A program made the translations under genes and the position numbers. This document shows, one piece after another, positions 11,385 through 19,429 of a stretch of 64,000 bases of DNA. Every line of letters starts with the position of its first letter. Position 1 is the stretch's first letter. The stretch is from Idiomarina sp. (lineage in GTDB: Bacteria > Pseudomonadota > Gammaproteobacteria > Enterobacterales > Alteromonadaceae). Where the stretch lies: the NCBI GenBank assembly GCA_020831965.1, contig JAFIFP010000004.1, positions 62,001 through 126,000 on the forward strand, in the 5' to 3' direction. The notes under the pieces were generated by a model. That model was not told where the DNA came from and ran no database searches. It saw only the letters and a list, made by a program, of their open reading frames with translations.

Positions 11385-11813
11385 TTACAACACTCGCACT
11401 GAGTCTGGCACCAGTTGGTACATGACTTCGGTGACGATGCCTTGCTCTTTCAATGCGGCTTGACGATCATCGGAGAGCGGAACGGCACTAAGCGTGCCGG
11501 TGGCGATGGCGGTTCTGCCGCGCGCACTGATGGGGAACACCATCACGCCGTCGTCCACTTTAATACGAAAGACGCCTTGATTCCCTGTTTCCAACGTCAT
11601 CCAACAGCCTTCTTTTTCACATGAGTTTGTCACGACACCTGAGACCGACAGGGTAAGGTCGAGGTAGCGCTCAGGTGCTTGCAAAATCTCGGCAACCTGA
11701 GTGACTGAGGGGTTTTGAACCTGTTCACCGAATTGCATAGGAAACTGGCCTGCGACTGCAGAAGTGGTGAGTACAAAGCTACAACATAGTGCGCGTAAGG
11801 CTAAGCGAATCAT
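11385..11813 (-). CDS. DUF4920 periplasmic protein
   Basis: A 142-residue protein with a cleavable signal peptide (ending ...TTSAVA before GQFPM). The central VSGVVTNSCEKEGCWMTLE segment, with its two Cys and the Gly-Cys-Trp-Met motif, is the hallmark of DUF4920, an OB-fold-like family of unknown function found in the periplasm. The Cys pair might bind metal or form a disulfide. It stands alone and converges on the tRNA-Ile2 gene. Confidence 0.75.
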   Translation of the reverse strand: MIRLALRALCCSFVLTTSAVAGQFPMQFGEQVQNPSVTQVAEILQAPERYLDLTLSVSGVVTNSCEKEGCWMTLETGNQGVFRIKVDDGVMVFPISARGRTAIATGTLSAVPLSDDRQAALKEQGIVTEVMYQLVPDSVRVL

Positions 11814-11963
11814 GGCATTTCCTCTTTCTTATTCTGGTGATTATTTCAATGCTTCCACTCTATACCAAATTTCAAGGAATAGAGAAGATTTACACAACAT
11901 CCGGGTCACTATAAACACAATGTTGTACGCCATGACGGAAGAGTTTGACGCAGTATCGTCGCG

Positions 11964-12353
11964 GTGTATTGCATCGACTACGCTGTGGGACACTTAACGG
12001 TTCGGCTGGTGTGGGAGAATGAAGTGACCTTTCAATTAGTGGAATATGAGCAGCGGCATTCGGTGCGTTTTGCCCGTGGCGAAGGTGACAGTATTGAGCT
12101 GGACATTGTTGCAAGTCTTTCGGATGAGGCTACTTGGGAGCTTGCTATAGAAACGGCGAAAGGTGGCCGTACTGTGTGGACAGAGGAATATCCGAGTGCC
12201 CATGCTGCCATTCAGGCGGGTGTTGAAGCCATTCTGCTCGAGGGTGCGTTGGCATTTACGGATGAGCATAATATGCCGGATCTTTTTACCGCGGAGGGGG
12301 AGCTAAGTTTGGAAGGTATCAGTCGTGACAATAGGCTTCAAGAGCCTGATTGA
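11964..12353 (+). CDS. Hypothetical protein
   Basis: A 129-codon open frame that I do not recognise. The product is acidic, lacks a signal peptide or membrane segment, and alternates hydrophobic and polar residues in a way that suggests a small beta-rich domain followed by helices. The start is uncertain: GTG 11964, GTG 11985 and GTG 12009 are possible and none has a good Shine-Dalgarno site. A separate short frame beginning at ATG 11932 overlaps it in another phase. Its 3' end overlaps the convergent solute-binding gene by 35 bp. Reality as a gene is moderately supported by length and composition only. Confidence 0.5.
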   Translation: MYCIDYAVGHLTVRLVWENEVTFQLVEYEQRHSVRFARGEGDSIELDIVASLSDEATWELAIETAKGGRTVWTEEYPSAHAAIQAGVEAILLEGALAFTDEHNMPDLFTAEGELSLEGISRDNRLQEPD

Positions 12354-13113
12354 CCTCGCCGAAATAGGTTTCTTGCAACGCAATAAACTCCTCCGATTTC
12401 CAGAACTCCTGCTGTGCGCGGTCGAAATCCTCGGCTAGGCTTGGGTCTTTAAAGGCTGCGCGATAAAGCACGTGGCTAATGGGGATACTTCGAAGCGGCG
12501 GCGGGTCTAGGAGTTGTGAGTAGTGAAAGTGCAGAATGTTCTTGTCCAATACAATACTGTCGACCCGATCGAGCAGTAACATTTGCACTTGTGTGCTTTG
12601 ATTCACAGTCTCCGAATACTCCGCCATACGGCCAATCATGGCGCGATAGGTTTCACCAAGCACGCGTTCAGCCGTTTGAAATGCTTGTACGCGCAAGTCG
12701 GCAAGATCACTCAAATTGTCTAAGTGCAGATCGCGGTCAGCGCGCACGACTGCGACGTTTTCATAGCGGATATAAGGGCAACTGTAATACAGGCTGTTGT
12801 CGTTCGCATCGAAGGGCTGTAATGTCGCTATGTCAAAATTAGAGGCACTAATGAGCGAGGCCAGTCGGCGGTTTGGAACATGCGTAAGTTCAGCTGTTGC
12901 TCCCATGCGGGCAATGATGGCTTGGAGTAACTCAACCTCATAGCCATTCGATGTGGTCATGTTGATGTAAGGCGGTTTGTGGAGACCCACCAAAACATGA
13001 TGAGAAGCTGAAGCAGAAACAGCAAATGTCGTCGGTAGCAGGAGCCAGAGGAGCCCAAGTATCAAGAGTCGGAGTTGATGATGTCTTCTGTGCGTTTCAC
13101 GCATTTGTAGCAT
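12319..13113 (-). CDS. Periplasmic solute-binding protein, family 3 type (amino-acid-binding-like)
   Basis: A 264-residue exported protein. A long Arg/His-rich start precedes a hydrophobic signal core (LLILGLLWLLLP) and an Ala-Ser-rich cleavage region. The mature part begins HHVLVGLHKPPYINMTTSNGYEVELLQAIIARMG, the usual opening of SBP_bac_3 proteins (PF00497), and continues with two alpha/beta lobes. No ABC permease or ATPase gene is adjacent, so it may be an orphan binding protein or a sensor-like protein, as is common in Alteromonadales. Ligand unknown. In-frame ATG 13104 is an alternative start. Confidence 0.75.
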   Translation of the reverse strand: MLQMRETHRRHHQLRLLILGLLWLLLPTTFAVSASASHHVLVGLHKPPYINMTTSNGYEVELLQAIIARMGATAELTHVPNRRLASLISASNFDIATLQPFDANDNSLYYSCPYIRYENVAVVRADRDLHLDNLSDLADLRVQAFQTAERVLGETYRAMIGRMAEYSETVNQSTQVQMLLLDRVDSIVLDKNILHFHYSQLLDPPPLRSIPISHVLYRAAFKDPSLAEDFDRAQQEFWKSEEFIALQETYFGEVNQALEAYCHD

Positions 13114-13360
13114 TGGGACTTGCCTCTATGGTTCTGGCTCGGTCAATCCTTGTGGCGTATAAATCTAGGAGTTCTATTGAGCTACTGTCCGATCTACCGC
13201 TTATCGCATCAATATGCCGTATGGTAGGCACTTAGCTGAAAACCTGCCTGTTCCTATACCTGTCTGCTATAAAAGTGTAGCTAGTTCTGCTCATTGTGCT
13301 GTGATTGCCGCGTAATTTTATGAAAATAGAAGTTTCATAACTCTTGCTAAGTACACTAGA

Positions 13361-13411
13361 ATCATAGACTTATGACAAAGTGATGATAAAAGCATGACAG
13401 AAAGATGTCGG
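13361..13411 (-). promoter_or_regulatory. Phased 11-bp array of Pho-box-like half-sites
   Basis: On the plus strand ATCATAG (13361), ATGACAA (13372), ATGATAA (13383), ATGACAG (13394) and ATGTCGG (13405) recur at exactly 11-bp steps. Read on the minus strand they are CTGTCAT, TTATCAT, TTGTCAT and CTATGAT, close to the PhoB half-site CTGTCAT with its normal 11-bp period. The orientation points to the minus-strand gene, yet the array lies just before the promoter of the Na+/Pi cotransporter on the plus strand. Confidence 0.5.
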
Positions 13412-13439
13412 AAATGTTTCACCTGCTGGCTACGAACGA

Positions 13440-13445
13440 TATAAT
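13440..13445 (+). promoter_or_regulatory. Consensus -10 element upstream of the Na+/Pi cotransporter
   Basis: A perfect TATAAT, with the weak -35 candidate TTTCAC at 13417-13422 (17-bp spacing). Transcription from here would give a leader of about 95 nt before ATG 13547. Confidence 0.45.
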
Positions 13446-13546
13446 GCGCCGACCTTGTTATCATAAACCAATAAGAGAGACGTCCGAGTATCCTTAATTG
13501 GCAAGTAACTCGCTGATATATAAAGTTTATTCGTGTCATAACGCTT

Positions 13547-15283
13547 ATGTCATATACATTTTTTGACTTCCTTCAGTTGATTGGTTCCCTTGGGATCTTT
13601 ATTTTCGGCATGAAGGTGTTTAGTGAGGGTTTGCAGAAGATCGCAGGCGCTCGATTGAAAGGTATTTTGGGTGGAATGACGCGAAATCGCGTTGCTGGTG
13701 TCGTCACCGGTTTTGGTACCACTGCCATTACTCAGTCTTCCACGACCACAACCGTAATGACTGTAAGCTTTGTGAACGCTGGTTTGCTGACCTTCGTGCA
13801 GTCGACGGGCGTCATTATGGGGGCCAACATTGGTACCACCATTACGGCTTGGATGGTGGCGTTGTTTGGTTTTAAATTCCAAATTACTCCCATCGCGCTT
13901 GCTGTGATCGGTATCTTCTTCGCTTTCCTTTTTTCTCGTAATAACCGCTTGCGCAATATTGCTGAAGCCATGGTGGGTTTCGGTATTCTGTTTATCGGCC
14001 TTGAGTTCATCAAGAACTCAGTGCCCGACATTAATGCGAATCCAGAGCTGTTTGAGTTCTTGAACGCTTATGCCGACTACGGCATGTTATCGATGCTGAT
14101 GTTTGTGTTTGTGGGGACGCTTCTCACATTGCTGACGCAGTCGTCGTCGGCGGCAACTGCTATTACTCTAGTTATGCTTGCACAAGGCTGGATATCCTTT
14201 CCGATTGCCGCCGCAATGATTCTGGGCGAAAACATCGGAACCACGGTGACCGCAAATATTGCTGCCATGGCCGGAAACTTTCACGCGAAGCGAGCGGCCC
14301 GATTCCACTTTTTCTTTAATGTGATCGGTGTGATCTGGATGCTCCTGATTATCGTGCCTTTCTTGCATTTGATGGACGGTATTCTCCAGTTCTTTACGGG
14401 CAGTGACATCTCTGTCATGGCTGGTGGCGTAGAGTCACGGTCGAATGCAACATTGGCACTGTCGCTCTTCCATACCTCATTCAACGTGCTCAATGTATTG
14501 CTGTTGTTTGCTTTCGTGCCGCTGTTGGTTAGGTTTGTGGAGTACATTCAACCGGATCCGGGCGGGGACGACGATTTCCATTTGCGCTATATCAGCGCCG
14601 GCCCCATGACGTCGCCGGGGTTGTCCGTTGAGCAGGCAAGCAAGGAAATTCAGCAGTTCGCTAATGTAGCCGAAAAAATGCATGGTTCGTTGAACGAGTT
14701 GTTATTTGATCCTAAGGCGGACAGGAAGGCGTTACTCGATCGCATACGCAAGTATGAAGAAGCGACGGATCAACTCGAAATTGAAATCTCAGATTATCTC
14801 GTGCGTATCAGTGAACATACCAATATGGAACATGAGCTCACCGAGCGTATTCGTTTCATGCAAATGATGATCAACGATCTTGAGCGGGTTGGTGATATAT
14901 ATTTCCAGCTGTCGTTGTTGACTGAGAAGACATTAGAGAACGGTGCCGCTTGGCCTGAAAGTGCCTTACAAGAGATGAGCCGCATGATGGAGGCTGTCGG
15001 TGCGGCAATCAGCACCATGCGAGAGCATGTTGGGCGGCGTTCGGTTATGGTGAACCTGAATGAATCGATTCGGTTAGAACAAGCAATTGATAAAGTCCGT
15101 GAAGAGTGTCGTGACAATCACTATGCGCGACTCGAAGGCGGCGAGTATTCGGCTCGTTCAGGTGTGACCTTCATCGACATGCTAAATCGGTTAGAGCGTA
15201 TCGGTGATCACATTCTCAATGTAAACGAGTCAGCCGCTGGGCGACGACTCAAAGCGATGCGAATTGATGGTTATAAGTCTTAA
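13547..15283 (+). CDS. Na+/phosphate cotransporter family protein with C-terminal PhoU-like domain
   Basis: A 578-residue inner-membrane protein of the NptA/YjbB group (PF02690). Two inverted membrane repeats carry the family signature QSS motifs: TQSSTTTT near residue 63 and TQSSSAATA near residue 197. Gly/Ala-rich membrane helices fill residues 1-335, followed by a soluble helical PhoU-like region (about 360-560) with repeated acidic/aromatic patterns. Relatives import or export phosphate coupled to sodium. A strong terminator follows. The upstream phased repeats resemble PhoB sites, which would fit phosphate control but is unproven. The ATG has no clear Shine-Dalgarno site. Confidence 0.88.
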   Translation: MSYTFFDFLQLIGSLGIFIFGMKVFSEGLQKIAGARLKGILGGMTRNRVAGVVTGFGTTAITQSSTTTTVMTVSFVNAGLLTFVQSTGVIMGANIGTTITAWMVALFGFKFQITPIALAVIGIFFAFLFSRNNRLRNIAEAMVGFGILFIGLEFIKNSVPDINANPELFEFLNAYADYGMLSMLMFVFVGTLLTLLTQSSSAATAITLVMLAQGWISFPIAAAMILGENIGTTVTANIAAMAGNFHAKRAARFHFFFNVIGVIWMLLIIVPFLHLMDGILQFFTGSDISVMAGGVESRSNATLALSLFHTSFNVLNVLLLFAFVPLLVRFVEYIQPDPGGDDDFHLRYISAGPMTSPGLSVEQASKEIQQFANVAEKMHGSLNELLFDPKADRKALLDRIRKYEEATDQLEIEISDYLVRISEHTNMEHELTERIRFMQMMINDLERVGDIYFQLSLLTEKTLENGAAWPESALQEMSRMMEAVGAAISTMREHVGRRSVMVNLNESIRLEQAIDKVREECRDNHYARLEGGEYSARSGVTFIDMLNRLERIGDHILNVNESAAGRRLKAMRIDGYKS

Positions 15284-15305
15284 GTACGCTATTAGGCTTT
15301 GAGAG

Positions 15306-15340
15306 AAGCTCCTCACTTGATGAAGTGAGGAGCTTTTTTT
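15306..15340 (+). terminator. Strong Rho-independent terminator of the Na+/Pi gene
   Basis: A perfect 13-bp stem, AAGCTCCTCACTT (15306-15318) with AAGTGAGGAGCTT (15323-15335), a GATG loop and five further T. Confidence 0.95.
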
Positions 15341-15492
15341 ATGGGCTGCTCCGCCTGTAGTGAAGTTGAGCCGAAGCATAGTGCAAAAGTTGAGTAATCC
15401 GATTTAGCGCTGAGGATATTCTTTGTTAGCATAGAGGTTCACTTTCTCGCCACTCGCCACTCGCAACCACACCGCAAGGATGCAGATCGAAG

Positions 15493-17532
15493 ATGCAAAT
15501 GGAAACGCATGGTTTGAGCAAGGACTGGACAGCGGTCTACCGTGACCGGCATTACCGACTTGATGTGCAAGGTTTACGTGCACTGAGTGCACTCCTTATC
15601 CTCGTTTATCACCTTTGGACAGAGCGGATCTCCGGTGGTGTCGATGTCTTCTTCGTGCTGTCGGGCTTTATGATGGGCGGCTTGCTGTTACGCGAGTATG
15701 CCCAATCAGGACGCCTCTACCTCTGGGCATTTTGGGGGCGTATCGCCCGGCGAGTTCTGCCTTCTGTTACCTTAGTCTTGCTTGCGACAATTGGCATGGC
15801 TTTAGCGGTCATGCCCATTATCTTCTGGAAGGAACTGGTTGTTGAGGTGTTCGCGAGCTCGCTTCATTTGCAGAATATTCAGCTGATTCGCAGTTCCGCA
15901 GACTACCTGGCTCGTGATATTCCACCTAGCCCAGTGCAGCACTTTTGGGCGCTTAGTATTCAAATGCAGTTCTATTGGGTGCTCCCTTTTGTGATGTTGA
16001 TCGGGCTTTTCGTTGCCCGTCGACTGAATGCCGTGCAAGGGCTTGTTGGGACTCTGGTGTTACTTATTCTGTTGTCCTTTACTCACAATCTTCTCTATAC
16101 CTTAAGTCATCCTGAAGCGGCTTACTTTAGCCCGCTCACCCGCGGCTGGCAGTTTCTCCTTGGGGTTTTGATGGCCGTGATACTGCCATATCTTCGCATG
16201 TCATTGGTGCTCAGCGGCTGCCTTACTTTGCTTGGTGTTGCAGGCCTCTTACTCACGGGTTGGTTGATTCCTCAGAGCTTAAACTTCCCCGGGTGGGTGT
16301 CGTTGTTACCGGTCATGAGTGCGGTGTTGTTTTTAGCCGCAGGTGCTCAACAGAACGTTGGAAACCCTCTGCAGCGTTTTTTGCGTCATCCAATTGCAGT
16401 TTTTCTCGGTGGTATTTCTTTTACGATTTACCTCTGGCATTGGCCACTACTGATTATGAGCCAGTACTATTGGGACACCACGGGATTGAATCTGTGGCAG
16501 GGGTTGAGTGTTATCGGGCTCTCTATTCTATTCGCGTGGCTGACGGAGCGCTTTGTCGGCGCACCGCTCATGGCAAGGCTTCCATACCGAGGTTGGGCGC
16601 CACATCGCTTTGGTTTATTAGCCTTCGCATTGCTATTCACACTGAATTTTACTTGGTGGCAACAGGTTGAGCAGCAACGTGAGTCGGCCATTCTGTACGC
16701 GCAATCTGTACCGATGCTCGCCATGACACCAGAGTTGGTCAGTTTACAACGCGAGGGCGAACATTTGTCGCGGGAAATACTACTCGCAGCCAGCACTCTA
16801 AGCCCTTACAGCAACCGCGAAGGTTGTCATCAAGATCGCGATGAGGCGGAGGTACTGCACTGTAGCTTTGGCAATCCAGAGAGCATGACGATGGTCGTTC
16901 TCGTTGGTGGCTCTCATAGTTTGCAATGGTTTCAAGCGCTGGAACCCATTGCAGTTCGACATGATTGGCATTTAGTAAATGTGACAAAGACTGCCTGTCC
17001 TTTTGGCGCCACTGAAGTACACAACGCGTCTTGTCACGAATGGAACCAAGCGGTGCGGGAATGGCTACTCGACGTCAAGCCAGATGCCGTGGTCACCACT
17101 TCTACTCGCGCGGACGGTTTTGCGAATAACTTAAGTGCACCGGAATATCTTCCAGCAAGCTATGTGGAGCATTGGCAAAGCCTGACTGACGTCGGCATTC
17201 CGGTGATTGGTATACGGGATAATCCTTGGCTAGAGATGCATGCGGCGGAATGCGTCGAAGTATTTGATCACGACCTGAGTCAGTGCGCTGTGTTGCAACA
17301 AGATGTTTTACTGAGCGTGAGTCCTGCAGAGGTACACAGCGACCTCATTACTGAGGTCGATATGAGTGATTATTTCTGTGTGGACGGTGTCTGTCCTTTG
17401 GTGATCGATGATACGCCGGTCTATCGTGACACCGACCACCTTAGTGTTTTGTATGTAACGCGTTTGCATAAAGCCTTAGAGCAGAGGCTGAAGGAGCGGG
17501 TACATACATTATTTCAGGATGGGTCGTCGTAA
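15493..17532 (+). CDS. OafA/YrhL-type acyltransferase fused to an SGNH domain
   Basis: A 679-residue inner-membrane protein. The N-terminal half is an acyltransferase-3 domain with about ten helices; it opens YRLDVQGLRALSALLILVYHL, with the expected His, followed by GGVDVFFVLSGF. The C-terminal periplasmic half (about 440-670) is an SGNH-hydrolase-like domain with the oxidation block VLVGGSHSLQW and the late YRDTDHLSV Asp-x-His motif. Such proteins O-acetylate lipopolysaccharide O-antigen or other surface sugars. The usual GDSH is GGSH here. It stands alone with no glycan cluster around it, so the target is unknown. Confidence 0.87.
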   Translation: MQMETHGLSKDWTAVYRDRHYRLDVQGLRALSALLILVYHLWTERISGGVDVFFVLSGFMMGGLLLREYAQSGRLYLWAFWGRIARRVLPSVTLVLLATIGMALAVMPIIFWKELVVEVFASSLHLQNIQLIRSSADYLARDIPPSPVQHFWALSIQMQFYWVLPFVMLIGLFVARRLNAVQGLVGTLVLLILLSFTHNLLYTLSHPEAAYFSPLTRGWQFLLGVLMAVILPYLRMSLVLSGCLTLLGVAGLLLTGWLIPQSLNFPGWVSLLPVMSAVLFLAAGAQQNVGNPLQRFLRHPIAVFLGGISFTIYLWHWPLLIMSQYYWDTTGLNLWQGLSVIGLSILFAWLTERFVGAPLMARLPYRGWAPHRFGLLAFALLFTLNFTWWQQVEQQRESAILYAQSVPMLAMTPELVSLQREGEHLSREILLAASTLSPYSNREGCHQDRDEAEVLHCSFGNPESMTMVVLVGGSHSLQWFQALEPIAVRHDWHLVNVTKTACPFGATEVHNASCHEWNQAVREWLLDVKPDAVVTTSTRADGFANNLSAPEYLPASYVEHWQSLTDVGIPVIGIRDNPWLEMHAAECVEVFDHDLSQCAVLQQDVLLSVSPAEVHSDLITEVDMSDYFCVDGVCPLVIDDTPVYRDTDHLSVLYVTRLHKALEQRLKERVHTLFQDGSS

Positions 17533-17533
17533 T

Positions 17534-17563
17534 AAAAAAGGATGAGCACTTGGCTCATCCTTT
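17534..17563. terminator. Bidirectional terminator between convergent genes
   Basis: AAAGGATGAGC (17537-17547) pairs with GCTCATCCTTT (17553-17563). The A-run on the left becomes a T-run on the minus strand, so it serves best the minus-strand Sel1 gene and also the plus-strand acyltransferase gene. Confidence 0.85.
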
Positions 17564-17581
17564 CAAAAACAATCAATGGTT

Positions 17582-18481
17582 TTAGTTACCGCTAATGATT
17601 TCGTCGATTGATGACGCATCACCTGGGCGTGTCACAACACAGTTCGAACCAGACTGTTCGCAAGATACACCACGGATACGGCTGCCAATTGAACGGTTAT
17701 CGAATTGACCTGTTGCATCAAGTCGACGAACAATTGCATCGAGCTGACCCAGTCCAGCGGTACGCTGTCCAGTGACTTGAATGCGCTCCATGTTATCGGC
17801 TTCGCGCAAGCTGGCAACGAGCTCGTCATTATTGCTTTGACGCTCTAACTCACGAGTAATCGCACGTAAGTAGGGACGCGCTTCTGAATGACCCGCGAGG
17901 GTCAGGCGACGGTATAGGTCTGCAGCGCCTTCGAGATCTTGCTCAACCCCAATACCTTCTTGTTTGAAGCGCGCGAGCACATACATAGCGCTTACTAAAC
18001 GTTCATTGGAGGCCTCATAAAGTAGGACAAGCGCCTCGTCGAAGCCTTCTTCTGAAGGTTCGGCAAGCAATTGCATGGCTTTGCGATATTTTGCTGGCGC
18101 ATGGCCTTGATTTACCGCGATGTCGAGTAAGCGGTTAGCTTCTACTTCATCTTGCTCAACGACGAATCCACGCGAGTGCCAATCAGAAAGCATGTAAGCA
18201 GCAACGGCGCTGCGGTGGCGCACACCGTACCGCGCGTAACGTGCTGCTTGATTTAAGTCCTGTTCAACACCTTCACCACTGGCGTAAGCCATGGCAACAA
18301 TAGCGGCGGCATCGCCACTTCCGTTGCGCGCGAGTCGAATCATCCGGTTAATGGTTGCGGTGCAATCATTGTCCTGACAAACGCGGTCGGCTTGGCTCGC
18401 TTGAGCCACGGATACAGGCGCCGCAACGCCCGTGAGTGCGAACGCAACCAGTAAACTACTTACGATCATTGAAAGTTTCAT
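17582..18481 (-). CDS. Sel1/TPR-repeat periplasmic protein
   Basis: A 299-residue exported protein. The signal peptide runs MKLSMIVSSLLVAFALTGVAAPVSVAQA. The body contains Sel1-like repeats, with the phrases GDAAAIVAMAYASGEGVEQD, ARYARYGVRHRSAVAAYMLSDW and VLARFKQEGIGVEQDLEGA showing the typical pattern. The C-terminal part after about residue 230 is not repeat-like and ends with two Cys (VSCEQSGSNCVV) that may form a disulfide. The start at 18481 is chosen because GAGGA lies just before it and the signal peptide begins there; the open frame extends six codons further. Function unknown; Sel1 proteins usually mediate protein contacts. Confidence 0.8.
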   Translation of the reverse strand: MKLSMIVSSLLVAFALTGVAAPVSVAQASQADRVCQDNDCTATINRMIRLARNGSGDAAAIVAMAYASGEGVEQDLNQAARYARYGVRHRSAVAAYMLSDWHSRGFVVEQDEVEANRLLDIAVNQGHAPAKYRKAMQLLAEPSEEGFDEALVLLYEASNERLVSAMYVLARFKQEGIGVEQDLEGAADLYRRLTLAGHSEARPYLRAITRELERQSNNDELVASLREADNMERIQVTGQRTAGLGQLDAIVRRLDATGQFDNRSIGSRIRGVSCEQSGSNCVVTRPGDASSIDEIISGN

Positions 18482-18585
18482 ATCATCCTCTGTGGTCATG
18501 AATCAATCTGCTGCACACTCTGAGACTTTGCCTTGATGCAGTCAACAGCTATGCTCAGGAAAAGTGCAACCAAGTGTTTCTATTG

Positions 18586-19392
18586 TTACAAGTCTGTTTT
18601 TGGCGGAGCAACGCCGTCTGCGTGCTTCGATTCAATCAACGCAATGTAGTTCACTTTCGCGTCCCTGCTTAAACGCCAATGCTTGGAAAATGGATTAAAG
18701 GTAAAGCCAATTATTTTTCGAATCTCAACGTTATGGGGTGCGAGTAGCGCACTGAGTTCATCCAAAGTAACGAAGTAGCGCCAATCATGCGTACCGCGGG
18801 GGAGCAGGCGTAACACATATTCCGCCCCAATGATGCCAAAGAGAAAAGACTTTAAGGTGCGATTCAGGGTGGCCACAATCAGTAGGCCGTTGCTGTGCAT
18901 GAGCTGACAGCTGACATCAATCAACGCCTGTTGATCCGTAACATGCTCAATGACTTCTGTATTGAGCACCACATCAAACGGGGGATAGCCTTTGCTTAGC
19001 AAATCTTCAGCGAGGCAATGATGGTAAGTTACAGATACGCCAGCGCCTTCGGCATGTTGACGGGCAATAGCAATACTCTGGCCACTGCCATCAATACCAA
19101 TGACCTCCGCACCTCGTCGCGCTAAGGCTTCGCTGAGCAGGCCGCCACCGCAACCAATGTCAAGAATACGCAAGCCGGCAAAGGGTTCTGCAACGGTAAG
19201 GTCGCAAGCAAACTTGTTTGCGAGGGCAGCTTCAATAGCTTGAAGGCGCGCTTCATTGAAGGCGTGCACATGTTTGAATTGCCCTTGAGGGTTCCACCAT
19301 TCGGCGGCGAGGCGGTCGAACTTCGCGAGTTCTTCCGCCGTAACACCTTTAGGCACTGGTTGAAGCTGGCTTTTATCTAACATTTGACTCAA
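18586..19392 (-). CDS. ubiG: Ubiquinone biosynthesis O-methyltransferase
   Basis: SAM-dependent methyltransferase that carries out both O-methylations of ubiquinone synthesis. 268 residues (E. coli 240). Visible: AEWWNPQGQFKHVH, SAM-binding motif I LDIGCGGGLLSEALARRGAEVIGID, TEVIEHV, the C-terminal IGAEYVLRLLPRGTHDW block and VNYIAL at the end. These are specific to UbiG among class I methyltransferases. Several phrases, such as LPRGTHDW and TLNRTLKSF, look to me closer to alphaproteobacterial UbiG than to E. coli UbiG. It lies in a minus-strand run with an amidase gene upstream and a Sel1 gene downstream. Confidence 0.93.
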   Translation of the reverse strand: MSQMLDKSQLQPVPKGVTAEELAKFDRLAAEWWNPQGQFKHVHAFNEARLQAIEAALANKFACDLTVAEPFAGLRILDIGCGGGLLSEALARRGAEVIGIDGSGQSIAIARQHAEGAGVSVTYHHCLAEDLLSKGYPPFDVVLNTEVIEHVTDQQALIDVSCQLMHSNGLLIVATLNRTLKSFLFGIIGAEYVLRLLPRGTHDWRYFVTLDELSALLAPHNVEIRKIIGFTFNPFSKHWRLSRDAKVNYIALIESKHADGVAPPKTDL

Positions 19393-19429
19393 TTTTCAGC
19401 GAACTGTACTGAGTTAAACGTAACGCCGC

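Larger units (their letters stand above)
13114..13546. other. 433-bp intergenic region between divergent genes
   Basis: No convincing gene lies here; the 73-codon minus-strand frame inside it has no family resemblance or Shine-Dalgarno site. It holds the phased half-site array at 13361-13411 and a TATAAT at 13440-13445 facing the Na+/Pi cotransporter gene, and must also contain the promoter of the minus-strand solute-binding gene, which I could not place. Confidence 0.6.

Noticed and set aside
13318-13539. 73-codon minus-strand open frame in the Na+/Pi upstream region
   Set aside because: No ribosome-binding site or family resemblance, and it covers regulatory repeats and a TATAAT.
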